Shown here: positions 15,001 to 27,000 of the stretch, piece after piece
Layout: every line of letters starts with the position of its first letter
Numbering within the stretch: position 1 is the stretch's first letter
From: Mytilus californianus
Lineage: Eukaryota > Mollusca > Bivalvia > Mytilida > Mytilidae
Length of the DNA stretch: 64,000 nt
Reading direction: 5' to 3'
Assembly: GCF_021869535.1 (NCBI RefSeq)
Contig: NW_026262734.1
Coordinates: forward strand, 76,012,339-76,076,338
Made by a program: the position numbers and the translations under genes
The notes under the pieces: generated by a model
Databases searched by the model: none
What the model was told of the DNA's origin: nothing
What the model saw: the letters and a program-made list of their open reading frames with translations, nothing else

Positions 15001-18000
15001 ACGGGGCCCAAAAATCAAAATACATGGTTAGATTCAGCATATCAAAGAACCCCATATATTCAATTTTTGTTGAAATCAAACAAAGTTTAATTTTGGACCC
15101 CAACTTGAACCAACTTGAAAACTGGGCCCATAATAAAAAATCTAAACACATGTTTAGATTCAGCATATCAAAGAACCCCAAGAATTCAATTTTTGTTAAA
15201 ATCAAACTAAGTTTAATTTTGGACCCTTTGGACCTTAATGTAGACCAATTTAAAAAACGGGACCCAAAATTAAAAATCTAAATACTGTGGATTCATTTAT
15301 TTTCGTGGGTACCAATTTTCGTGGATTAGTGAAAATTTGCATGTTCGTGGATATTTAATTTCGTGGTTTGACCAAAAGTCTGAGTACAAGCCTATACAAA
15401 ATATGTCATTCGTTGAACATTTAATTTCGTGGTTCAGTTGTACCCACGAAATCCACAAAAAATGGTATCCAACGAATAATAATGAATCCACAGTACACGG
15501 TTAGATTTGGCATATCAAAGAACCCCAATAATTCAATTTTTGATGAAATAAAACAAAGTTTAATTTTGGACCCTTTTGACCTCAATATGAACAAATTTGT
15601 TAGGGGGGCCCACAAATAAAAATCTAAATACATGGTTAGATTCAGCATATCAAAGTACCCATATATTCAATTTTTGTTGAAATCAAACAAAGTTTAATTT
15701 TGGACCCCAATTTGGACCAACTTGAAAACTGGGCCCGAAATCAAAAATCTCAATACATGTTTAGATTCAGCATATCAAAGAACCCCATATATTCAATTTT
15801 TGTTAAAATCAAACTAAGTTTAATTTTGGACCCTTTGGACCTTTATGTAGACCAATTTGAAAACTGGACCCAAAATTAAAAATCTAAATACACGGTTAGA
15901 TTTGGCATATCAAAGAACCCCAATAATTCAATTTTTGATGAAATAAAACAAAAGTTTAATTTTGGACCCTTTTGACCTCAATATGAACCAATTTGATAGC
16001 AGGGCCCACAAATAAAAAATCTAAATACATGGTCAGATTCAGCATATCAAAGAACCCCATATATTAAATTTTTGTTGAAATCAAACAAAGTTTAATTTTG
16101 GACCCTAATTTGGACCAACTTGAAAACTGGGCCCGAAATCAAAAATCTAAATACATGTTTAGATTCAGCATATCAAAGAACCCCATATATTCAATTTTTG
16201 TTAAAATCAAACTAAGTTTAATTTTGGACCCTTTGGACCTTAATGTAGACCAATTTGAAAACTGGACCCAAAATTAAAAATCTAAATACACGGTGAGATA
16301 TGGCATAACAAATAAATAAATGTGGTCAAAGATTTTACAAATCTAATGCGCCATACTTTGCAATTAAAGATTACTTCGTGAAATTTTTCAATATTTGAAA
16401 TTTGAAAAAAAAATAATATTTGAAGAATAATTCTTTTTAATTTCTGAAATCTGAAATAAGAAAAAATTGACCCCCCACAATTTCTTTTTACCCCCCCCCC
16501 CCCCCTTTTCCCCCAAAATCTTTCCCTCAAGATATGGTCATAATCTCAATTCAAATTTCCAATGGAATTTGCAACCATAATTACCCATTTAAATTTACAA
16601 TAGTGCTAACTTAATCTATTTTATAATAGAATTTAAAATATGGTGTCAAATCTTTCATATGAATTTTTTGGTAAAAATAAAAAAGATGCAACATTTGCAG
16701 ATATTTTTACTGGTCTTCCTTTATAAATATGCATTTCTTTAAACATAATTTGAAAGCAGTGTAAGGGAAGTAATCAAAACGTTGTATGTGGATTACCTCC
16801 CTTACACTGTTTTTAATTGTCTTAATTGTTCATTAACCATTACTTAATACATAATTTAAAAGCAGTTTAAGGGAGGTAATTCAAATGATGTATTTGATTT
16901 ATCTCCCTTACACTGCTTTTAATTATGTTTTGTACTAAAGTATTTGTCCATATACAAAAGCTTGTATTTTGCTCCTTTTTTGGCCCCTTATTCCTAAAAT
17001 TTTGAGGCAATTACCCCCAAAATCAATCCCAACATTCCCTTTGTGATATGGAACCTTGTGGTACAATGTCAGAGAGATCCATACACTTACACACAAGTTA
17101 TGTCTGGAAGTTACAAAAATGCTTATTTTTGGCCCCTAATTCCTTAACTGTTGGTACCATAACCCCCAAAATCAATCCCCACCTTCCTTTTGTGGTATTG
17201 AACCTTATGGTAAAATTTCATAGAGATCCATTCACTTAAACTAAAGTTAGAGTTCGAAAACCAATGTGTCTTCGGACGACGACAACGCCGGACGACGACA
17301 GCGACGCGAACGTCATACCAATATACTATCGCAAAATTTTTTTGTGGTCGTATAAAAATTGAATCATAATTTCCTGTCAATATGCACATCTACATAGTAT
17401 GTCCTTATTGTCTAAACAGTTTCATGAAATTCTGTTGTGTGGTTTGAGAGGAGTTGCGATGACAAAAGGTTGCAGTAATATATTGGGCAAATAAGTTCAA
17501 AGGGGCGTAACTCCTGGAAAAAAAATTGAATCGTAATTTCCTGTCGATATGCACATCTATGTAGTATGTCCTTATTATCTGAAAAGGTTTCATGAAATTC
17601 TGTTGTGTGGTTTGAGAGGAGTTGCGATGACAAACTGTTGCAGTAGTACATTAAAGTAAATAAGTTCAAAGGGGCGTAACTCCTAGAAAAAGAATTGAAT
17701 CGTAATTTCCTGTCGATATGCACAACTACATAGTATGTCCTTATGATCTAAAAAGGTTTCGTGAAATTCTGTTGTGTGGTTTGAGAGGAGTTGCGATGAC
17801 AAGAAACAGGACTGACGGACTGACGGACTGACGGACTGACAGACTGACGGACTGACGGACGGACAGACGGACGGGTCAAAAACATTATACCCTCTGCAAC
17901 TCGTTGCGTGGGGTATAATTAAGGACCTTAGCACTAGTATGAACAGAATTTTTACTAGAGGCTGATCACAACTGTCCATTGAAGAACAGAGCTGCAGAGT

Positions 18001-21000
18001 AATATAAACAATTTATACTTTATATCTGGCAAAGAAAACTAACAAATACTGGCATAGGTAGGTAGACAATCTCACTGTAACATGCATAACCAATACAAAC
18101 AATTAACCATGGGCCACAAAAAAATAAATGTTAGATGATTGTATAGTGATAAATATTCATTATTGCAGTTGATTCAGTATTATACTAGTATCATGTGATG
18201 TCTCAGTCATAACATTCACAAACTTGTTTTGAAAAGTGAATTTTGCAAAAATAAAATTGATAAAATTCTTTCAGAAATTAAAGATAGTGAAATTATTTTT
18301 TTTCATTACTGTACTGACAAACCTTTTATATTAATAAAGAGAAAATAGTTGGATACTGAAGACTGGAAGTTTAAGCAATTAAAGGTGTTGGGTATAAATC
18401 AATGAGACAGCAACCCAACAAAAAAAGAATAAAAATAACAAAATCTGACAAATGACCATTTCAATAATATCTGGTTCCTACATGCTCTGCAGTTATATAA
18501 AAAAAAAAAGATCGGATTAATGTACATTATCAATTGATTATTTTGGAATTTGAAACTAGATACACACACAATGATTTCTGAAGTTGATTCTCATTAGGTT
18601 AAATAGTGTTAAGAGAAGATTTTATATGGTTTGTCCCCTAAAACTTTCATTGAAAAGCATCATGGATTAGAATGAAGTAATTACATAAATTCAACAAAGA
18701 CAAAATTTCTACAAGAACTGTTTCTATTTTTTTCAGATAAAATATTATACTGTAAATTCAGAAATTATTGCATTTATTTATTATTGCTATTTTTGAAGAA
18801 TGGACAAAAATGCGAGACTAATTATTGTGATTTCAGGAAAATCTGCATACTGATGTGTGTATAAGATATCTGAATGCGAGTTCTAATTATTGCGATACTC
18901 ACCTAGTAGCATTATTCGCAATAATAAAAACCTCGCAATAATTTCTGAATTTACAGTATTATATTGTGGCAGTATACAAACCTGATTATCATCATACCCT
19001 AACACAGCTGTCTTATTGTCTTGTGAAAAAACCTTCATACCACACAATCTTGTCCAATAATCTGCAATATTAAATGTCTTATTTGTGAAAACTTCACTTA
19101 TAAATAAGATAATACATTATGGTGGTCTAAGCCTTCCAATTGATATTTTATAGTGTGTCTTTCTATGTTGTGATTTTATACTATTGATTCAGAAAAGGGA
19201 GAAGGTTTGGTACCATTAAAATGTTTAATCCCGCTGCAAATGTTTGCACCTGTCCTAAGTCAGGAATCTGATGTACAGTAGTTGTCGTCTGTTTATGTAG
19301 TTCATACGTGTTTCTCGTTTCTCGTTTTTATATAGATTAGACCGTTGGTTTTCCCGTTTGAATGGTTTTACACAAGTAATTTTGGGGCCCTTTATAGCTT
19401 GCTGTTCGGTGTGAGCCAATGCTCCGTGTTGAAGGCTGTACCTTGACCTATAATGTTTTACTTTTATAAATTGTTACTTGGATGGAGAGTTGTCTCATTG
19501 GCACTCATACCACATCTTCCTATATCTAATCAAAGAAAGACAACTCTATTGGTCTATGTGTCTAGATCACATTCCTGTCACTTACTACATGTATTAAAAT
19601 TTAACTATATTCAAGGTTAGTATCTTCACAAAAACACTTATCTTTATACAAAAAACCTTACAATTTAAATGTACTCTTTAATGTTCAACCAGTTGTAATC
19701 AATAAAAGTCAGGTAAAAACATATGTTTGAATGGGTACTATAAATAACTTTATCAGATGTCAGAGGTAAACATTTATAATTTGTGCTTTTAAATAGCAGG
19801 AATTAAAATGGGCAGACTTATTGTAGAGAATGGTGTTTTACTGTCTAAATGTAAAGGTCAGTTTCCTGTAGTATATATGTGATGCAGTTGTTAATGAGAC
19901 AGTGACATCTTCAAGAAACTAGATTAGAAGTTAACAAATAAAATGTGACTGTACTGTAAAGCATTCAACAAATAGCTCCCAATAGCCTATTACTGACAGC
20001 AAGGATGTATATTTTAGTAATATAGATCCTTGTGAATTTCTTTTTTTTTTTTTTTTTTGTCTTTCTAATAACATAGCCTACAAAGCTAAAACTGCTAAGC
20101 ATTATTGTTCAACAGGATTTTATCAGACCATGGAAGTAATATTGAGAGGAATAACAACATCGTCACTTCAAAGGTTTCATCTGCTTTACCGCCCATCTTT
20201 CGATAACTCGTTAATTGGTTTAATATATGGCATGGTAATTGACTACTCGGCATGTGATAGATCAAATCACTGACACTTTCCAGTTATTGTCGTGTTCACG
20301 GAAATATATGAACAAACCGGATGTTGTCATAAAAACTAAGGAAGTCAAAATTGTCTGAAGTTATCTTTGAAAACCATCAATAACGGTTTAAAAAAAACTA
20401 TAGTTTGTAAAGATGGAGGACGTTCCCGATGAAATTTTTGATGACTTTGAAACTTCGGAAACTGAAACCGAAGTTTATTGCCATTGCAAATCAGATGCAG
20501 TGGCTGATTTAATAGAATGTGAGGGTCCAGACTGTAAAATTAAGTTTTACCATATACGCTGTGTTGGATTAAATGTTTCAATAGATGACGGACCTTCAGA
20601 TTGGGTGTGTTATGAGTGTCTTGGACATGACAAACCAATTGTAGTCTAGGGTATGTTAATTTTTACAAAAGTTTTTTTTATTCTGTGCATACATGTGTGT
20701 CAGAATACATATTTGGCAAACACTTATTTTTTACATGTAGACATCAAAGACGAATAAATTGTAAAGTGTTTTATTCATTGTATAACATTGATACAGGAAT
20801 CATAGTTTTATATAATAGCCTGCTATATCATTTATTAGTATCTAATACTTTTTTATGAATAATATAAGTTAAAATTTAGAATATTGACACACTGTAACAT
20901 TGTTCTTTAAAACATACATGTTAAAATGTAAATTGATATAAATTGACGGGATGACAAATATCAAATTTATTTATTACCCATAAAATATATGAAAATTTTA

Positions 21001-24000
21001 TGGCAAATCAATATTTTGAGCATTTGTCAAAATGTTCAATTTTTTTATGTTTGATTTGTTTTAATTTTCAGAAAAAGAAAAGAAGTCTTCCAAACCAAAA
21101 AAAACTAAGTCCGGGAATACTGTAAAGGAATATGGTAAGCTGCTATAATATTGTCCAAAAAAATGTTTTTTTACGGTACATTTTCATTTTGGGAAGAAGT
21201 GTTTAGGAAATAATTTTTGCCTTTTTTTTACGTCATCGATATGACTTTAATTGGACAGTAAAACCCTTCTTTTTGGCTTATCTAGATATTCATCCACACC
21301 TTGTAAAGTCTAAGTAGGTACTGGTAGTCCAAAATTTTTAGCCCTATACACTGTATATGGTTTACCGATAAAGTAGATCCTTCCTTTCGTATTCTTTGTC
21401 CGGAATATGCATGAAATATTTGCCACTGGACATAAAACATACAACATAATACATTTGCATGTATTATTGAAGAAAGGGATATTTTGTGTACATTGTGTAC
21501 AAAATGTATGTTAATGAGACAACAACCCAAGGACAAAAATAATCATTGATATCTGGCAATATATAGTCTTTAACGATGGACACCTAGATCTCGTTTCTGT
21601 AGCAATGATTATCATTCTGACTTTTCAGCCTTTATCTATGCCAATTATTATTTATGTTTCTATTTTTCCAGCATTCACATTAGAGAAAGCTAAAGAAAGT
21701 GCCAAGACAGTTGTGCTTGATACTTTAAAAACTATAAGTTCAGAGTCGTTTTGTAAACCCAATGACAAACGATATGTTGACCGTAACTGTAGAAAAATTG
21801 GAAAACAGTAATGCAGCAAATGAAAATTGTGAAATGTTAATTCAGCATATTTGGCCATCTGTTATTGAAGGCGACAACAGTAAGCAGCAAATTTCAACAC
21901 GACTTGAAAAAAAAGCTGCATCCTTCCATCAAATTAGAGGGTCTGCAGACATAAAATTGACATTTATAAGTTTTATGGACAACTTAGAAATTGAAAATTA
22001 TTCAACCCGAATTTGTAGATTAGTATTGCAATTTCTTCTACAACAATTGTTTCAGGAACTTATGAAGAAACGACACCCTATTCCTTCAACATCAGGAGAA
22101 AAAACATCTGTTTTGACCATTACTGAATCTGAAGAACAGGCCTTAAGATTTACTGCAGGATATATATGTAGAAAGTTATCACGTCATTTCGCAAAATATC
22201 AAAGAAATCCTATGTATGCACAGTGTTGGGACATTATCAAAAACTTTAAGATTTCTGAATCTGAAGTTGACACAAGAAATTTACTCTCCTATACAAAAGA
22301 ATGGCTTATCCTTGTTAATAGGGGTGGACTTTTCTCTGTAAGTGATCCTGTCTACATATTTTTTAAAGAAATGGAAATCATTATTCGCTCCAATTTAAAT
22401 AGAGCATCTTCAAGTCTGCATGTCACAAAGGATGAGCTCCACCAGCAGATTGGGGATAGTGAGTCAGTGAACCAGGCTTTTATGGAATTGATGACGCAAA
22501 CAGAGAGTGATGACATTAAATTATATCTTCTTAATAAATTTATTACAAGCTGGGTGAATCTTAGACTGAAAGCATTTGCAAATGTATATTAAGAAAAAAC
22601 AAGAGAATTCAATATCACGAAAATCACAAAAAAGTATGAGAAAAGAATTAAATAAGGAAAATTAAACAACCTCAAAATATTGTTGTACATTTTGTAGCTA
22701 TATGAAATAAAATTAAGACCGATGTCTTATATGAATTATGTTATAAATTAAACACTCTTATAAAATATACATCAATGTCTGTTGTGTTTCCGTTTGCTTA
22801 ATGGTGCTTCAATCGGCTGTGTGTTTTGTCTTGTCTGACAGTTTCCTCTTGTAGATGCCATTACTGCAGGAGCATTTGCAACTTGCAACTTTAATGCATT
22901 GTTTTGAAATTGCCTAACAGTAGGATTATCACAAAATCCTCCCATGCCCCTCTGCTTTGAAAAGTATTCCTCAAGTGGATCTTGGTTAAACTTCTCGCTC
23001 AACAGGAATCGAACATTTGGCAGCAGAAGCAGTTGCTTTCCCAACTCCACAAATGAGTTAACTGAAAAAGAAATGAGTAAAATTATTAATTTCACCTTGT
23101 TTATAGTGATGAGGTCAATAAACATATTAACTAACCATAAAAACAGTCAAAATTTGTCTTAATCCTAGCACAATTATTCAGATAATATTTATCTGCAATG
23201 TAAAAGAATGATAAATTATTTGAAATAAACTTTTTCAAAAATAAGAATTTACCCGTTATTCTCAGTCCTTCAAGGGTTACCCTGCTAAGGCAAAGTTTTT
23301 TTTTTTTTCCTTTTTACTAAGATTTGCTTGAATTTCTCCTTCTTGCTCCCATCTGGCTAGAAACTTTAGGAAATCCTCCTCTAGCCACTGTTGCAAAAAA
23401 AAGTAATGCAAAACTTATTTTGCTAAGCAAGTTTTTTTCATTAAAACAATTTTATAGATATGACTATACAAAATGTAGGTAAAATCTGATGAGACAACAT
23501 TCAAAACAGAAAAAACGAAAAGCATGACAATAAGTATTTTTATCTTACGATAATCATGACATGAAGCCTTTAAAAGCTTCCTACCATATGTATGAGTTTT
23601 GTTTATTGTTGAAGAGATTCAGAGCCATATTACTGCATCCACAATGGATAGGTGGATCATTGCAAACCATACCACATCTCCTTATTTTCATTTGGATCCT
23701 GGGTACAATGTATGTACATGTATTCTTAAGTCTAATGATACATTTTAACTTCTTTGAAAGAGCTTTTAAGATCTCAGGGTCTACTAGTATATCACAAATC
23801 AAAAGAAAACTTAATTCTTTAGTACTAAGAACATTTATACAAACCTTAAATCTCCAATCATTGATATCAGTGTATGGTGCACAAGTTGGTTTCCTCTGAA
23901 AGATGCCTGAATTGGTATTTGACACATTCAGGCAATCGAAAAATTTATCAAACATTCTTATGAAAAGTTGTGTTGACTCAGTTTCTGGGTTGCCTTTGAG

Positions 24001-27000
24001 CTGTAGGGCATTTGCAACGCTGGAGCTATGAATCTGAAAAGAATTATAACAGAAATAAAACACAACTGAAATTAAAATACTGATATTTAAAAGACCATAT
24101 GTATATAAAATAAATATAATTTTCCTTCCTATTCTGTATTTAAAAAAAGGCCAAATGTCTATTGTCTCTTTGGAGTTTAATATTTTTTTACCACATGCAC
24201 TAGTACAGAGTACTAGTATATAAAAAACAAAAACTAACCTGTACTGCTAATTTGACTCTCATTCTCAAAGTTGGCGTTAGATGAAGATGTTCATAAGTGA
24301 TCCGAGGAAGAAGCCGCAAACCCATTCCATGGATATCGCCTTCCACGAGTGTTACTATCTGTGACCTGATTCTGAACAGTATACAAGTCCAGACTTCACT
24401 TTCACTTCATCAAACAGCAACGAAATATTCTGTTTCAGGGGGTCATCTAAGATGCTATAGTCCAGTAAAGCTCTGTCGATCACGTCAGTATTCCAGCCAC
24501 TTCCTGTACTAGTAAACTTTGTATAATCCCGGAGTGTATTCTCATGTGGAAGTGTTAGTACGTTGCTTTTCTTAACCATTCTGTAAGCAGATGGAGATTT
24601 TGAATGCAAAGCTATGCACCACCTTAACAAAGTTGGATGCCATCTCATTTGCTTCAGATTTGACTTTGTTGCCGCTTCTAGTTGCTGTTTCCAAAGAATG
24701 TATTGTGGACTATTTTCTTTAAATTTTGATAACGCAATGTCATTATTTTTTTTCATTATGCTTACAAAAGACTCTGAAATTCCAACGTCCAACTTCACTC
24801 CTAACTTGTCGCAGTATTTAGATAACTGTTCTTTTAGACTGTCCATTTTTCTTTTAAGACTTCTTATTTCATCCCTTGAGTTCAATACTCTCTCTTTCAA
24901 CTGACCAGTTGTCATGTAATCAAGTCTGTGCTTTAGCTTTGTTTCTGATGAATTGTTTTTCATTCTTCTACGTTGCATGAAGAGGTTTGGCCGGAAAACT
25001 TGACATTTTGAACATCTTTCTTGCTGGCTATCACATAACATACCACACGCAACTGTGCGTATTGTTGTTCCATGTGCTAAATTTTCTTCAGATGCTAATA
25101 ATATATCTTCTGTGTTTCTAAATGTTGCTAGTGTGTTACATGTGTTAGGATACCGATAACGACAAATATCAGAAAAGTCATTGTTTTCTGGGCAAATCTT
25201 CATACATGTAATTTTCTTCGTCAACTTTTCAACAATTGATGCATCATTGATACTTGTGCTATCTTAAGAATATTTTCAAATTTAACAACTTTTTCTAAGA
25301 CTATGATTCTGCAGTTCAGGTCGGAGTCAATAAATATGCTAAAAAGAACTTTATCCTCCTGCAATTTCATAAAACATCTTGAACCATCTTGAATGTTAGA
25401 AACCCATCCTAATTCGTTTGCCAATGATTCAATACCTTACCAAGTACTGTTTGTTTTCACTTGTGACTGGGACAAGCTGTCGCATGATTCAATTGCCACT
25501 ACCTCAATGTTGATTTTGACTTTCTTTTTCTTATTAACGTCTTTTCTCCATCTTACTAATTTAAGCTGACAGCTTTCACATATGAAATTTGAAAAAAAGG
25601 AGGATCATTTTCAATTTCAATATTTCATGTTAGTTTAATGTCCCTTGCGTGATTTGATTTTTCACAAGGCAAATGACGATGTGTGGTCTTCTTTTCTAAT
25701 TTTCCACATAAACGGCAGTCAAATTCAAACTCCATTTCTAAAAGTTAAGAAGATAATTTTACAAATTGTATGCCTTAACATGGAAGTAGAATGAAAATTA
25801 ATATACTACTTTCATGGCCTTATAAACAACCTTGTATTGAACAGTCTTCTATACACTATCATCTGATCAATTAAAACAACTTTAACCTTCAATTACTATA
25901 CTCTTTTAATTTGTACACAAAATTTAAAATGACTCACTAAAAATAAAACTGCCGATAGAAATAGCGTCATGCTCTCTTTGTTTGATTGTTTTTCTCTTTC
26001 TTGAAATGTGTTAATGTTATCAAAACTTTTTTTTTTAAATTTATATAAATTTTAATACGGTAGCACCACTAACCATTTTAATTTCATGTTTCAATAAAGT
26101 ATTTTATGACTTTTATTTCATGTAAGTCTAAATTATTTGAAAGTTAATATTTTTTCTAATGCTCAATAAACTTGGAACATTTCAACAGTAAAATATCATA
26201 TGTCTAGATCTGTCTACATTATTTTGTTATACATCATGTGAACCCTGATCGCATCATCTTTATTACCTGTTTTTACTTGAGATCCGCTTTCAACCGGAAA
26301 ATGCTTTTAAATCAGTTTAAAACAAACAGTAAAAAGCCAAAATATGCAAAAATAATTACAACTTACCATGTTAAGCTGTTGTAGTTTATACAATTCTCGT
26401 CCGTTTTTCAAGTTTTTTTCACCATTCGATTTCTTTCTAAAGGTAGAAGTTCTATGTGATACAGCGCTACCTTGTTATTAATAAACTAGGGATTTCCCAC
26501 AGGTGCGCTATAATTACCGGACTCGATAAAACCATGTGACTGATAAGAAATTCCAGATGCTATTTTAGAACCGCGGTATCACAGATAGTAACCAAAAGGG
26601 GTCTTACTGCTGAGACTATAATTGGATAAAATCGTATGACTTTAGTACAGAGCTCTACATGCCATTAATACATGCTAATTAGTCGTTGTTATTCCTTTTA
26701 AATATTACTGTAAATTCAGAAATTATTGCGATGTTTTAATTATTGCGAAAAATGCAACAGGGTTATAATCGCAATAGTTTAAACTAGCATTTTGAAATTT
26801 TTTATATGAATTAAACAGGATTTTTCTCAATATCGCAAAAATTAAAATCCCATTTTAGTCTAAAATGACAAAATCGCAATAATAAATGCACGCAATAATT
26901 TCTGAATTTACAGTACTTCCATGCTCAGACTGAAGAATGATTGATAAATGGTTCATAACTGATCACTTACCCAAAGTTTATTTACTGGTAACAGAACTAA

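Larger units (their letters stand above)
14663..17359 (+). repeat. Family D element, copy 2, with a replaced core
   Basis: Has the D head (gcagcttgatacgaccgcag) and the D tail (accttatggtaaaatttcat, then gtggtcgtata). Between them lies a different core, the trimeric array at 14880-16300, plus the tandem hairpins at 16745-16926. Confidence 0.72.
20413..25734. mobile_element. Degenerate two-gene transposon of the P-element superfamily
   Basis: Two convergent, spliced, damaged genes lie back to back with only about 180 bases between their stop codons: a plus-strand PHD-finger gene (20413-22592) and a minus-strand P-superfamily transposase (25734-22772). Compactness, convergence and shared decay suggest one mobile unit. 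I could not find terminal inverted repeats or a target duplication, so the true ends, probably near 20.0 and 26.6 kb, are unknown. It lies inside GLOD4 intron 5. Confidence 0.65.

Noticed and set aside
14880-16300. Regularly spaced repeats that could suggest a CRISPR array
   Set aside because: The whole unit repeats with no unique spacers, in a eukaryotic intron; it is a higher-order tandem repeat.
23561-24904. Plus-strand open frames opposite the P-like transposase
   Set aside because: They lie antisense to recognisable transposase segments and show no family features.
19900-26700. Terminal inverted repeats and 8-bp target duplication for the P-like element
   Set aside because: I compared both flanks by eye and found no convincing pair, so the boundaries are left open.
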